Positions 48,791-61,095 are shown, numbered from the stretch's first letter. The stretch is DNA of 64,000 bases from Pardosa pseudoannulata (GCA_032207245.1 CM063505.1:177875717-177939716), one strand, 5' to 3'. Numbers and translations: made by a program. Notes: generated from the letters alone by a model not told the origin.

Positions 48791-50300
48791 TAACTTTCTA
48801 ACCAGCAGTTATTATACTGCTGGATTACAAAAGCCGGTAGGACTTTATTTGTGCTGAAACCTACTTTCGGCGGGTATTTTCTTCTTAAATTTTACTTCGT
48901 GAACATTTGCGAACTTTTTTTTACATCTGTGGATAATATTGTATGTTTATTCTATTTGAAGATTTGCTGTTGTTTGATGATACACCTGTGTTTCTTGGAT
49001 TTAATACCTATTTTCTACGTTAGATACTTAGTCTCTTGGATTTAAAGCATTGAAGTTTTGTTCTATGATGATTGTATGTTTGATGTTTTATTCTTTGATG
49101 ATTGTATGCTATTTCTAAACGTTGTTCTTGAAATGTACATAAGTGTGTGAAATATACTTAAGTTCAAAGTTTAAGCACAGTTCATAAATTGCAAAACTTT
49201 TCAGAGTAAATAAGGGTAATAGCTACTAGTTACTTTAGAAAATATATGGATAGAAGTTAATGTATTTGAATTATGCAAAACATTTCAACCAACATGGCTA
49301 AAGAATCAGTTACAGCTAGAACTGTAATTAAACTGTCTGAATCAGTATAGGTTCCAATACATGTATGTATTTGTTTCCAAAAATTCTTAAAATTCAAAAA
49401 CACAAATGAAAGCATGGATTTACCAAATGGATACCTTTTGTTTGAATGAGTACCATCTTTATTTGAATTAGAATATAGTCACAAACCGGAACATCTCTAA
49501 TTGTGAATACCGAAAATGACATAACTTTTTTCTACCAAACGAACTCAGACCTATACTACTTTCTCTCATAAGCAACCAAGATCATGGCAAACACCCGCCG
49601 TCTGCAGAGAAAGTTTCGAGACCTCCGAAAAGTCAACTTACCATGTATTCAGGCCTGCTGGCCTGGCAGGGCTGCATCGAGATTACTACTTGCCCCCCTT
49701 CATCACAGCCCACCACAACCAACCTTCAGCATCGAGATTACCGATTTCCATCCGGACACCCATTCAAGCCACCCAAAATACTCTTCAGAATAAAGATATA
49801 CCATTCCAATGGATAAAATGATTATGGTTGTTTCTCTAATTTGATTTATAATACTTAAGTTGTTATAATTTTACTTATCTTCTGGGTTTTTTTATTGCTG
49901 ACAGTGATGTTAAGTTTACAAAATAATACAAAACCATAGTTTTAGAGTGCTGTACAATACATTTTTTACTAAGACTAAGTTCCAAAATTGATTAAGACAT
50001 TCTAGATAGTAAATTTGCAATACAAAGAAAGCCTCTATAAAATAATTTCCATTTTTTACATTACTAGAAAAATAATTACTATTTAATGCATTTAGGACTG
50101 TTATAACATCTTGCTGTGCATTACCCATTTCGATTGCGATCATCACAGTTTATAACGATATTTTTCAAAATAACGTATACTGACTCTCAAAAACGATTAG
50201 ACGTAAAACGTTGAAATTTTGTAGATAGCTGTAGCATCTAATTGTGAAAATATATTTACGTTTGCAATTCGTAATCTTTATAACGTAAAATCTCACCATA
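48791..50300. other. AT-rich DNA with one GC-rich short frame
   Basis: At 49584-49793 a 69-codon plus frame opens with ATCATGGCA, is clearly GC-richer than its surroundings, and ends GAATAAAG, so stop and polyadenylation-like signal overlap. On the minus strand CATG followed by GTAAGT is a donor-like site in the same patch. I do not recognise either product; it may be a short exon or a repeat fragment. Confidence 0.35.
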
Positions 50301-50303
50301 TAT

Positions 50304-50680
50304 TGTCACGTAGGGGGTTAATATGGACCACAATAACACACACAGGAAATACAGCCAATCTAATTTATAAACTTAACTAAAAGAGAGAAGTACAATTGCA
50401 AGCTCTGAACTCAGAACTCTCTGTGAATCAGAGATCTATGACTTTTGGCAGGGAAAGTTCCAGAAATCTGTCTGGAAAGGCGATAAAAGTTTTACTGCGC
50501 AATGCAGAGAAATGGCGAAAATTCCAGAATACATTTCTGCCAAACTAAAAAAAAGTTAAGAACTCCTGGAAGACGGAATATAGTAGAACATGAATACAAG
50601 AATTAAATAATTATTTAAACGGATATTAAATTCTACCGTCGCTACCTGGATTCGAACTCACGACGTCTTGATTAGAGACT
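50304..50680 (-). mobile_element. LTR-like segment joined to tRNA-like sequence
   Basis: The plus strand starts TGTCACGTAGGGGGTTAATA, an LTR-like terminus (..ACGTGACA on the minus strand). At 50632-50675 the minus strand has GTGAGTTCGAATCC, a B-box-like phrase whose T-arm does not pair, so this is not a working tRNA. It could be a diverged SINE head or a retroelement fragment. Boundaries are not proven. Confidence 0.35.
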
Positions 50681-50683
50681 AAG

Positions 50684-50861
50684 ATTTGGTTTGGTTTGGA
50701 GCGCTACGGTCTACTGTTTTGCACACAAGTACTAATGAGACTGAGACCTACTGCTTAAAGCCGATTCCAAACGGCTACGAACATCCATGCCATAGTGGAA
50801 TTCGAACCCACGAACTCCGGTTCCGAAAGCCAGCACACTAACCATTCATCCATCGTTCGGC
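50684..50861 (-). mobile_element. SINE-A, near full length
   Basis: The tail complement TTTGGTTTGGTTTGGAGCG, the block CTACTGCTTAAAGCCGATTC, and GTGGAATTCGAACCCAC (B box with one T-arm mismatch) are present, ending CATCGTTCGG. No TSD was found. It lies directly beside the preceding tRNA-like segment. Confidence 0.85.
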
Positions 50862-51014
50862 AGAAAGCTTTGGGAATTGAAATTGGTTATTGAAAGAATT
50901 TTAAGTCGAGTACACTCCTTTGATTAAGACATTTTGAGGCTGTGAAAAAGATTTTAAGGAATTAGAATGGAGAGAGGAGGTTTTTAAGGAAATATTAAAG
51001 TGAAATAATTTTGG

Positions 51015-51164
<150 letters not shown>

Positions 51165-51170
51165 ATATGT

Positions 51171-51466
<296 letters not shown>

Positions 51467-51914
51467 TACGAGACTAAGGAGAGGACAATTCAGCTATAGA
51501 GACTGTAACCCTTCTGTTGATTGAGACATTATTAATGTTTCCAGTCTACAACAATGGAAACAGAGAGCTCTCGACAAATTCACATGCACTGTTAACAATG
51601 CTCTTAAAGTACACTTTTAAGCAAACAAGTAAAAATAAAAATAAAACTATTTTCATAAAATAACTTTATATTTTTATTGTTTTAATACATCCCGGTAAAG
51701 GAAAAGTTTAAATCGTGAAAAATTTTGTTTATAATGAAATATTTATATTATAAGAAAAATTTTCAGTGTAACTGATTTTAAGGATGCCCATCGTTGCAAT
51801 ATGGCATTACTCAGACAAAACTGTTACTTCGAGAAACGAAAATTACTTTCAACCACTAAAGGACTGCTCAAATGATAATTCTAGTGACCTACCATGCAAC
51901 TAAAACTTTAAAAA

Positions 51915-52797
51915 ATTATAATTTAGTAAGGGTACCAGGAAGTCATGTTGGATCCACAACCATTTTTTAAAAAACATATTTCTCTCTCCTTGTATGTCAT
52001 TATCCCAAAAAAAAATATAATTTAGTAAGGGAATCAGGAAGTCATGCTGGATCCACAACCAATTTTAAAAAAATTTATTTCTCTATCCTTGTATGTCATT
52101 ATCACAAAAAAATTATAATTTAGTAAGGGTATCAGGAAGTCATGCTGGATCCACAACCAATTTAAAAAAAAATATATTTCTCTCTCCTTGTATGTCATTA
52201 TCCCCAAAAAATTATAATTTAGTAAGGGTATCAGGAAGTCATGCTGGATCCACAACCAATTTTAAAAAAATATATATTTCTCTCTCCTTGTATGTCATTA
52301 TCCCCAAAAAATTATAATTTAGTAAGGGTATCAGGAAGTCATGCTGGATCCACAACCAATTTTAAAAAAATATATTTCTCTCTCCTTGTATGTCATTATC
52401 CCCAAAAAATTATAATTTAGTAAGGGTATCAGGAAGTCATGCTGGATCCACAACCAATTTTAAAAATATATATTTCTCTATCCTTGTATGTCATTATCCC
52501 CCAAAAATATAATTTAGTAAGGGTATCAGGAAGTCATGCTGGATCCACAACCAATTTAAAAAAAAAAATATATTTCTCTATCCTTGTATGTCATTATCTC
52601 CAAAAAAATTATAATTTAGTAAGGGTATCAGGAAGTCATGCTGGATCCACAACCAATTTAAAAAAGATATATTTCTCTATCCTTGTATGTCATTATCTCC
52701 AAAAAATTATAATTTAGTAAGGGTATCAGGAAGTCATGCTGGATCCACAACCAATTTAAAAAAGATATATTTCTCTATCCTTGTATTTCATTATCCC
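51915..52797. repeat. Satellite array, nine units of about 99 bp
   Basis: The mark GTAAGGG occurs at 51926, 52025, 52123, 52222, 52322, 52420, 52517, 52619 and 52717. Each unit holds TATAATTTAGTAAGGG, ATCAGGAAGTCATGCTGGAT, CCACAACCAA, an A-rich run, TTTCTCT.TCCTTGTATGTC and ATTATC. Length variation sits mainly in the A runs. Variants CTCTCTCC and CTCTATCC are grouped (units 3-5 against 6-9), suggesting local unit homogenisation. Confidence 0.95.
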
Positions 52798-53091
52798 ATC
52801 GAAGTTTGAAAAGAAAAACTTCGTCAACTCTGTGTAGGAACGAAATAAGAGATTTTGTTACTGCAATTAGAGATGGTCCCCAAAAGTTTTCGGGAACGCG
52901 AATTCAAGGGCTTCTCTTTTATTTATTTGCTCCGTTCTCATCGTAATAACCGAGACACGTTGAAAGTGTCGCAATGCATTTAACGTGACATCTCATCTCA
53001 CTATCATGTGAAATACGACGATATTTCTGCATTAACCAGGTGAACGTTCACAATTCTACTTTTTAGTGACAAATAAAAGCTGCAGATTCTT

Positions 53092-53173
53092 TCACTGCCA
53101 GAGAAATTGTCGACGACAAAAGAATCGATAAAGAAATAATCGATATGGGAACAGAAGCGGAAAACTGCGACTG
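53092..53173 (+). CDS. Weak candidate exon
   Basis: After AAAAGCTGCAG (acceptor-like, but without a good pyrimidine tract) the frame reads SFTAREIVDDKRIDKEIID and MGTEAENCD, then GTGAGTAAG, a consensus donor at 53174. An in-frame TGA lies about 15 bp upstream of the acceptor. Composition is GC-richer than the flanks. I do not recognise the peptide, and chance remains likely. Confidence 0.25.
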
Positions 53174-53474
53174 TGAGTAAGCTTGCCTTCATATATTTAT
53201 AAAGACAGAAAACTTTTTTTAAAAAGTATTCAACAGCTTTTTTTTCTTCAATCTAAAACTTTCAATTAATTTTTGTGTTCATGTATACACGTACACGGTC
53301 ATAATTTTTTTTAAAAAGATTACAAGTTTTTTAAAGAATACTTTTAGAAGACAAAAAATAATTTAAAGCTATTTTTGTCAAGGTATCAAGGTACAATACA
53401 TGACACAGTCACGTGTTTCAAAATTATTTAGCAATTTTTTGTTAAGTGACATATATAAGAGAACAAAATATTAA

Positions 53475-54430
53475 CCCTTTTTAATTCACGATTAAAATTA
53501 ATTTAAGATTTAAGGATATTAGGTTTGAAATATTAACTATAAACCTTATTAATGTAAAATATGTGATAAAATATTACAGTTTTCTTGGAGGGAAAGGATT
53601 GAGTTATAGAAATTTAACAAGGAAACATTTCCTTGTGCAACACGAAAATAATAGTTTCTTAAAACTTTACATGGGGAGATCAATGAATAAATATTAAAAT
53701 GATGCAATAAAAAATAACTAAACCATTTATAAGTAATATTTCGGATAGGTATTTTTATTTCGGGTCATAAAAGAAAAAATACAGTTCCTTATTTTTTCAT
53801 GTAAAGCATGTTTAAACACGTATATTTCAAAGTGAAAAATAAATTAAAGCTACTGATAATATGTATTCATAGCTTTAAGCATCAAAAGCATAAGTGGGTT
53901 GGTCGCAAGATCCAGGCTAGGATATGCTACGCTAAACAAAGATTGAAGTTTTAAAAAAATATATGAATACATATATATATATATATAAAATTTAGAAGCA
54001 TAAGTAACTATGGGTGAAATATATAAAAGAAAGAACAAAAGTAAAAATACGACGAAAATTTTGATATTAAAACTTTTTAAATTAAACGAGGTTAAAAATG
54101 CCTATTTTGATGAGAAATTCAAATAATTTTGGGTGGGAGGTCTCACTTAAAAGTTCGCTCAAACTGGGATGAAAAGTTTTAAAATATATTTTACAAAATC
54201 GTGTAAAAGCCACACATGAAGTTAAAACGTGATGAACGGTGACATAAGTGTGACAGGAAGAACATTGTGTGGAGCAGGATCATCCAAAAGTAAATGTTTA
54301 TGGGTGACTCTAGTATGACCGATGCGATCAAAAGCATAGAAAAGTGAGAAAAAAATCCTTCTTCTGCCTTAAAAATCAGGAAAAAATTTTATCATGTGGT
54401 CTCACTGCGAAATCCCTTTCCATTATAGGG
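53475..54430. mobile_element. piggyBac-like MITE, copy interrupted by a LINE
   Basis: TTAA and CCCTTTTTAATTCACG start it at 53471. Its left part (GATTTAAGGATATTAG) and right part (GGGTCATAA, CATGTTTAAACACGTATATT, TTTCAAAGTGAAAAATAAATT) match the copy at 56464-57160. The right end (TTATAGGG then TTTT) has lost the TTAA. It carries a 434-bp insertion at 53893-54326. Confidence 0.6.
53893..54326 (-). mobile_element. 5'-truncated LINE fragment with 12-bp TSD
   Basis: ATCAAAAGCATA flanks it exactly (53881-53892 and 54327-54338); the uninterrupted homologous site at about 57066 has one such word. On the minus strand one frame reads GHTRVTHKHLLLDDPAP (from 54320). After a frameshift, QCSSCHTYVTVHHVLTSC follows, the RIGHTxxTHxxLL and Cx2C..VxHxLxxC phrase at the C-terminus of Jockey-like LINE ORF2 proteins. 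Only this end and a 3' UTR remain. There is no poly-A tail. Confidence 0.8.
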
Positions 54431-55087
54431 TTTTTATATAAAATCACGTAAAATCTTTATTTAGAAATAATACATTAAAAATTCCAAAATAAGAAAAAAT
54501 AAAGTGACGAATTGAGAAAAGTAGGAGCTACTCTATTTGCTATTCTTTCCTGTCTGTACACTTTATATGTGTGTCTTTGCTAGTCCTAATTTTAATATGA
54601 ATGCAAAACGTTATATGCTGTCTATACGGTATTTCTTGTATCCCTTTATTCTTAATGAAACAGATTCATAAAGAATTTTGCAACTTATATGAAGAATAGA
54701 TAGATATATAACCTTGAACAAAATCATGAGATATACACAAAATTGGTCGATTGCTTCAAAAGTAATAGTTCAGCTCAAATAAATTTTCAAAAACGATTTG
54801 TAGTTATTTATGGCGGGGTCGCAGTTTGTTAACAAGATTATAATAAAGAAATTTTATCTTTTATTTCTTTTTTTCCTCGAATGGTTAAAAAATAATATTT
54901 AAATAATATTTTCATAAGCACTTCACAATTTCGCTGGGGTAATTTTCATATAAAAGCTCAGTTTCGTTGGGGTAGCTCTTCGCGCTCCCACAACACAGGT
55001 CCGAGGTTCAATTCCCGGACTGGGCAAGGTTAACTCAGCTTTTCATCCCTTCAGTGGGTAGACAAACTGAGGACCAAGCATGCTTAA

Positions 55088-55647
55088 ATCCTTCCGGTAC
55101 AATGACGAGTCTAGCTCGTCATTAGTTTTTCATTCCATACCGTACAATGATAAACTACACTCATCATGCGATTAAAGTTACTGTTAAATATGATAATTAA
55201 TCTAGTTTAAAATTTCTAGTGTACTGAATTTGGCAACACTTTTATCACTTGTGAAAATCACAAGTCACTATTGCATATTGTTTACTTGGTACAAGTCATT
55301 GCCAAATTAATGAGTCAGAATAAAAGAAAACCTAGTAAGAAATGCCGTGTGTGTTACAAGAATCAAATTAAAAGTGAGACTACTTGGCGGTGTAAACAAT
55401 TAAGAATTCCTTTGCACTTTGTTTTGAAAAGTACCACTAGCTTGAAGACTATTATCTGTATACCTTATTAATGTTTTGCTTTGATATTTTCTTAATTTTA
55501 CTGTTTCTGATATTATTTAACACTATGTAAAAAGTGGATTTTAATTAAGAATATGTAAGATTTGTAAAATGAAACAAGTTTTTTTAAATAAAAATTAAAT
55601 GGTTATTTCATGCACAGATTTTCATTATCAAATCATACCGAAAGGGG
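55088..55647 (+). mobile_element. piggyBac element, 560 bp, inside a SINE
   Basis: TTAA flanks it exactly (55084-55087, 55648-55651). The left end reads ATCCTTCCGGTACAATGA and the right end, reverse-complemented, reads CCCCTTTCGGTATGATT. Subterminal palindromes ATGACGAG..CTCGTCAT and ATGATg..CATCAT occupy the left end. Inside is only the end of the transposase gene. It splits a SINE-C, so it is younger than that SINE. Confidence 0.92.
55310..55440 (+). pseudogene. piggyBac transposase cysteine-rich tail, frameshifted
   Basis: The frame reads KRKPSKKCRVCYKN, then SETTWRCKQLRIPLH. The next bases, in a shifted frame, give CFEKYH and a TAG at 55438-55440, the usual end of many piggyBac-like transposases. 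CRVC is the first zinc pair. WRCKQL has lost one Cys of the second pair (Leu instead). The open frame continues past this point to 55471 in the wrong frame. The upstream transposase body is missing. Confidence 0.88.
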
Positions 55648-56236
55648 TTAAGAACTAAACACTGGGGGTTCCGCGTAAGGTGACCACGTAACCGAAACAT
55701 ATGCTTCCACCCCAGGGCCCTTGGTTTCGGAAACGGAGATTAGCACCTAGGCCCTGGCCCCCTAGTGGCTGTTGCGGCGAGGAGTTTAGTTTAGTTAATT
55801 TTCATGTAATCGTTCCCGTTCGAAATTTTATGTCATAGAAAAATAATAATTCGCTAGTTTGTTTAAGTCTTTGCCTTACGACTGCAAGGAAATTGTCAGA
55901 TTGTCAATGTCAACAAATTTAAATGTTTGCTTTATGCAACAGATCAGCAAGTAGTCTTCATTTCCGAAATTGCACTGACAGCTTTTATATTGCTATGACG
56001 ACGCAAGTGTTTAGGCCAAAGATTTGTTACTAAGGCTAGAATTGAAATTATATTAAGTGAAAGATTTATATAAGAATAGTTGAGCTAAACAGAAATCAAT
56101 TTTGGTGTTATCGAAGTCACCAAAAGTTAACGTGATCAGATTAGAAACAAAGGTATTTTACCAAATGTAATTTTAGGGCCAGAAATTTATTTTAGAATAA
56201 ACAATAAATAAATTGTTTAGTTGTGGTTAAAATGTT

Positions 56237-56409
<173 letters not shown>

Positions 56410-56463
56410 GTCGTAAGATCTTTATTAATAGAGCGTATATTGGGTGGGATCCCACTTCATTAA

Positions 56464-57160
56464 CCCTTTAAAGGTCACTAATAATAATTCTTTGGGATTT
56501 AAGGAAATTAGTTCCTAAATGGTATCTATGAGCTTTATAAATATAAAATTTAATAATTTTTATTTACATTCCTTGAAGGAATTTGAAGGGTGGTTAAAGC
56601 GCAAAATTCAGCCCCTCGTAGAGTGAAAATACTTTTTTAAAGGTTTAATTATACTGGGAGAACAATGATTATTATCATAAAAATGTTATAATAAAAAAAA
56701 CTAAACAATTTATAGCCGAAAGATTGTCGCATGCTAGGGAGCTGCTTTTCATTACAGGAATTCGTGGGTTGAAATCCCACAATAGGAATGAATGTTTGTA
56801 GCCATTTGTAATCGTCTTTAACCTGTAGATCCCGGTCTCATTAGCCCTTGGGATGGAAAACAATAGACGGTAGCTTCAAACCAAACAACTAAACCCAACA
56901 TAAGCAATTTATAAGTGCTGTTTATATAGATACTTTTTATTTAGGGTCATAAGTGAAAAAAATTTTACTGTCTTTTCGAGATAAAATATGCTTAACCACA
57001 TATATTTCAAATGAAAAAATAAATTAAGTATAGAACTACTCTATGTTGTGAGTATGGAACATCATAAGCATAGAATATAAAAACATCCTTCATATGTTTT
57101 TGAAAAGGGGAGGAAAAATTTAACAGGTGTTTCGCTTCGAAACTACTGCCCGTTAAAGGG
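56464..57160. mobile_element. piggyBac-like MITE, 697 bp, carrying a SINE-A
   Basis: TTAA flanks both ends (56460-56463, 57161-57164). The left end is CCCTTTAAAGGTCA and the right end, reverse-complemented, is CCCTTTAACGGGCA, 11 of 14 identical. It is homologous to the copy at 53475-54430. No coding sequence is seen; without the SINE it is roughly 500 bp. Confidence 0.8.
56715..56904 (+). mobile_element. SINE-A with 9-bp TSD, nested in a MITE
   Basis: CAATTTATA flanks it (56706-56714, 56905-56913), and the homologous MITE at about 53728 has a single, uninterrupted CCATTTATAAG. The T-arm GTGGGTTGAAATCCCAC keeps perfect stem pairing with a B-box change. The tail is CCAAACAACTAAACCCAA. Confidence 0.9.
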
Positions 57161-57164
57161 TTAA

Positions 57165-57958
57165 TGGAAGGTGACAATCTGAAAAATCAGTTAACGTGCA
57201 AAATATGATTAAAAATCCAAATAAAAATATAGGTAACAATATAAGCAAATATTTAAGTAAATATCTAGGTCAAAATCTGTCTCAGATAGCATTTATCTCC
57301 TTTTTGTTCGAGAATTCTTTAAATTGGGCTTTAGTGCACTATAAAGTTTTAATTGGTTAGACACCTTTCCCGAGGACATAAACTATAACCCCAGTGGTCA
57401 GTTTAGATTAGGGATTAAAAGGGGAAAACAAAGAAACGCGGGGGATTTGTCCTTAACTTTAGATTTTAAAACCCATGAGAATTTTTTTGGGCCATAATGA
57501 GGGCTTTAGGTTATACATTTGCTTCGTCATGATGAACTATATACATCAATTACCAATTTCTAAATGGCAACTTCTAAAATTTCTGGATTTTTAGATTTTA
57601 CGTTTAGTTTCATGAGCAATGTTAGCCATTTGTATGGTTAACATTGCTCTGAAAATTTCACTTTACATCACACGGATGTGATTTTGTAAAATAAGTACAA
57701 CACAGAAACAAAGGATGTTTTTCACAGTTGTAAGCACGATTTTGTAACATTGAATTGTACACCACTAAATTTTTTTCCTCATTCAATGACATGTTAAGAC
57801 ATTAAATTACCTAAATTATAATTTTGTGCCAAAAGTTAACCAAGAGTGTCACCAAGAGTAGAACATATTATATTGAAAGAAACTTTATCTATAGTAATTT
57901 ACATACCATAAAAAATGGTAAATCGTGGTGAATTTGCGATTTTTTTAAACTGTTATTT
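57165..57958. other. AT-rich DNA with one hairpin
   Basis: GAGCAATGTTAGCCAT (57614-57629) pairs with 57634-57649 with one mismatch around a 4-nt loop. No gene or element end is seen otherwise. Confidence 0.6.
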
Positions 57959-57971
57959 ACAAGTCACTTTA

Positions 57972-58131
57972 AACGATGACCGAATGGTAGAGCCCTGCTC
58001 TTTGGTACCGGAGTTCGAAAGTTCCAATCTCGCTCCTGGCATGGATGTTCGTAGCCGTTCGGAATCGGCTTTAAGCAGTAGGTCCCAGTCTCATTAGCAA
58101 AGAAGTAGGCTGTAGAGCCCTAAACCAAACC
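57972..58131 (+). mobile_element. SINE-A with 13-bp TSD (12/13)
   Basis: ACAAGTCACTTTA (57959-57971) and ACAAGTCGCTTTA (58132-58144) flank it. GACCGAATGGTAGAGCCCTG is the A-box region, GAAAGTTCCAATCTC a damaged B box, then CATGGATGTTCGTAGCCGTT and GGCTTTAAGCAGTAGGTCCC. The tail is AAACCAAACC. A 60-codon frame across it is a SINE translation. Confidence 0.88.
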
Positions 58132-58144
58132 ACAAGTCGCTTTA

Positions 58145-59565
58145 ATTTATGAGAAACATGATCTCAAGCAAAAACATTGATGAATTAAAAATTTTCCGAT
58201 ATTATCTTTTGAATCTTCATTTCCTTTAAACTGTCTTCGAAATCAGTGCCTATTAAACTTACAATTCTATAAATATAAGATTGTTAACTCAAAATATCGT
58301 AATATAATAAAAATTCCCACCGTTATTCTAATTTCTCTTTCAAAAATCAGACAGGTTGCCTCAATGAATCTTGTTTCATATTTATATAGTCTTGCAATGT
58401 TACGCCATCTGTTTAAGATTATTGGAACTAAAGGTAAAGCTGTTTGTGAAAGTTAAAGTTTGAAATCTATTAATAAAAACTTTATGCTTATTTAAATTTT
58501 TAAATTGTTATAGAAAGACTTAAAAATGTTAAGTATAAATTTATCATAAAATTCCTTAACAGAACGGAAAATGTTGCCGTATTACGAGAATTGTTTCTAC
58601 AAAACATTAAATAGTTTTGTTATTTATTAAAATATTTTTGGTGTTATTTAATATTACATTCAAAGAAAAACAGAATTTACATTTCCTTAACACTAATTTT
58701 TTTGCTAAAAGGCAAAATTTTGTATTAAATATTAAAATTTCATTAGCTCTAAAACAATATTTAAACCGCAATTTTTTACCGCAATTTTAAATCAATTTTA
58801 CAAAAATTGATTTAAAACATTACAAAGCAGTATTAAAAAGGAAAAATAACACTAGTTTATGACATCGTTTTTTAATGACAGAAGAATGTAACTTAATCTT
58901 TAAAATTGCCTCGATTTATTAAATAAAGCAGTCTTTGATTTTTCTTTTATTCCCTAGATGGCGTTGGAATTATCGAAGTACTGATAGTAAATAAAACTTT
59001 TCAATAGTGTACAGGAAAATTGAGTTATTTTAAAATTAAATGAACATAAAAAGCCGTTTAATAATGAAAAATTTCAGTTTGTTTCTAAATCTTTTTTAGG
59101 CATTCTAATTCGGTTTCTGTTAACTATAAAAATAAAAAACAGAATTATATGAAAAACTGCAAATAAAAGTTTAATTTAATACAAGCGTTAGTGAAAATGA
59201 GTAATTGAAATTCAGCAGTAAATAAAAGTTAATGTTATATTAGAAACGGTACTTCAGATAATTTTAATGAACTTCTAACATCTAACTTTACTTTAAGGTC
59301 TAACATTAATAATATATTTATGTGTCGATGTAATGTAAATTATCAACCTATTTTGAAGTTGTTTGTTAATTGTTTCAAAATTAGCATAGTTTAAAAGCTC
59401 TCAAGATTATTCTTTTATTCTAATTTATTTACAAAAAGAGGTGAAAAGCTTTTCATCCATTTATTCTTCGGTACTTCCTATCATGGCATATATTTGGCAG
59501 GAAGCATTTATTACATATAGACTAGGGATTTCCAGAAATGAAGACAATCAGAACTTCCTTCAAAT
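58145..59565. other. AT-rich DNA, nothing recognised
   Basis: No coding frame or repeat boundary noticed. Confidence 0.6.
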
Positions 59566-59569
59566 TTTT

Positions 59570-60440
59570 ATAACGTTCAAAGCCGCAATTTAATTTTTTA
59601 ATATATAAAAAGACAGAAATAGTGCTCATAGGAACAGTGGCCTATAAGAGGCAGGCCGCATCATATCATATAGAACCGCATTTCAATCTTTTATTAAGCT
59701 AAATGCCAGAAATAGTACTTTGTGTAATGGTGAATAAGATGGGGGCCACACATATATCATACAGACATGGGGTAGTCCAACATAAGGACAATGAAAATTA
59801 CATTCTAAGTTTTTATTGCATAAAAAACCATATTTCAATCTTTTACTAAGCTAAATGCCAGAAATAGCAATTTGTGTAATGGTGAATAAGATGCGGGCCG
59901 CACTCAGATCATATAGACCTGGGGTAGTCCAACATAAGGACGATGGGAACCTCATTTTAAGTTTTTATTACATAAAAAACCACATTTCAATCTTTTACTA
60001 AGCTAAATGCCAGAAATAGTACTTAATGTAATTGTGCATAAGATGCGGGCCGTACTCATTTCATATAGACCAGGGGTAGTTCAACACAAGCATAATGAGA
60101 ACCTCATTCTAATTTTTATTGCATAAAGAGCCGCATTTCAATTTTTTACTGAGTAAAATGCTAGAAATAGCACTTTATATAATGGTGCATAAGATGCTTA
60201 CACCACATGAAGTCGCCGAAGTGCCAGTCACTTTTCCATAACGTAAAGAATCGCATTTCAAATTTTCATAATGATAAAAACCAAAAAATAGTACTTAGTA
60301 AATAGTTTCATGAAGTGTGCCTAGCACAAGCAAGGAGCTTCCACATACTAGAGCTACATTTCAGTTTTTCATTACATCAATAACCGCATTTCAATTTTTC
60401 ATAATGTAAAGAACCAACAAATAGTAATGCATGATACCCT
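59570..60440. repeat. Tandem array, 152-bp units
   Basis: The mark TTTCAATCTTTTA or close variants occurs at 59681, 59833, 59985 and 60136, then with shorter spacing at 60256 and 60388. Units contain GCTAAATGCCAGAAATAG, GTGTAATGGTG.ATAAGATG, GGGCCGCACTC, TCATATAGACCTGGGGTAG and CCAACATAAGGA. The central three are well kept; outer units are truncated and decayed on both sides. Confidence 0.9.
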
Positions 60441-61095
60441 CTGTGATCTATCGTGTGCGCCCACAGTTTTTTTTTCTCGAAGACCGCACGCCTTGTTCCT
60501 CTACCTGCTCGCCTCTTGTTACTGGGCAGGTATTGTGGGTTCGCTGAAAGCCTGTCTTACCGACAATTAAATACTGCAGCGACTAAAACCTAGACTAAAT
60601 ATTTATTATTTTACAATTATTGAACATACGTACATATGTATAATATAAAATACTTTGTAGAATTTCCATATGTTCTAGGAACGAGTTGTCCTCTACAGCG
60701 AAGGTAGATTGCAAACCTACACCACTTTTTGACTTTCAGTTACAGTTAATAATTTTATCATTTAGATCAGCAATTTATAACTGTCATTCCTTTCACAGAA
60801 ATTTACTTTTCTTACAGATACATTGACTAAAACATAGCAAATTTTTTAAATATTATAAAGTTTCAATTTACAGTAGTAAGCTTATAAGTGATATTAAATT
60901 AATATACTACTACGAAATTTTTCTTTTTTTAATGCATAGTATCTTATGTTGTTTCAAGAGACAGCTAGCTTGTGATTATTAAAATCTCGTTGTATTATTT
61001 GTTGAGTTTTTTAAATTCAGCATTTGTTTTAGTTTATGATGCCTATAACTTGATTTAAAATATTATGACTTTAATTCAAGATATCCATCAATATA
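60441..61095. other. Unassigned DNA
   Basis: A GC-richer patch at 60450-60570 (GTGTGCGCCCACAG, GCACGCCTTGTTCC) follows the array and may be its non-tandem parent end. The remainder is AT-rich and unremarkable. Confidence 0.5.

Larger units (their letters stand above)
54950..55795 (+). mobile_element. SINE-C with 10-bp TSD, interrupted by piggyBac
   Basis: TAATTTTCAT flanks the whole (54940-54949, 55796-55805). The head shows GGGGTAGCTCTTCGCG (A-box-like) and GAGGTTCAATTCCCGG (B box). The body GTGGGTAGACAAACTGAGG runs up to GCATGC at 55083, resumes after the insertion at 55652 with GAACTAAACACTGGG and ends GAGGAGTTTAG. Without the insertion and the duplicated TTAA the SINE is 282 bp. Confidence 0.9.

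Noticed and set aside
50632..50680. tRNA gene or primer-binding site on the minus strand
   Set aside because: The B-box phrase is present, but the T-stem does not pair and no D-arm or acceptor stem can be drawn; too long a match to be a simple primer-binding site.
52034..52717. Repeated WIQHDFLIPLLNYNF-type or SHAGSTTNLKK-type peptides as a repeat protein
   Set aside because: They arise from the 99-bp satellite; unit lengths vary by non-multiples of three, so no frame persists.
51915..52797. CRISPR-like array
   Set aside because: Units are directly adjacent without unique spacers and the DNA is eukaryotic; it is a satellite.
55271..55471. Open frame to 55471 as the true transposase end
   Set aside because: The conserved CFEKYH-stop appears in a shifted frame ending at 55440; the longer frame is a frameshift product.
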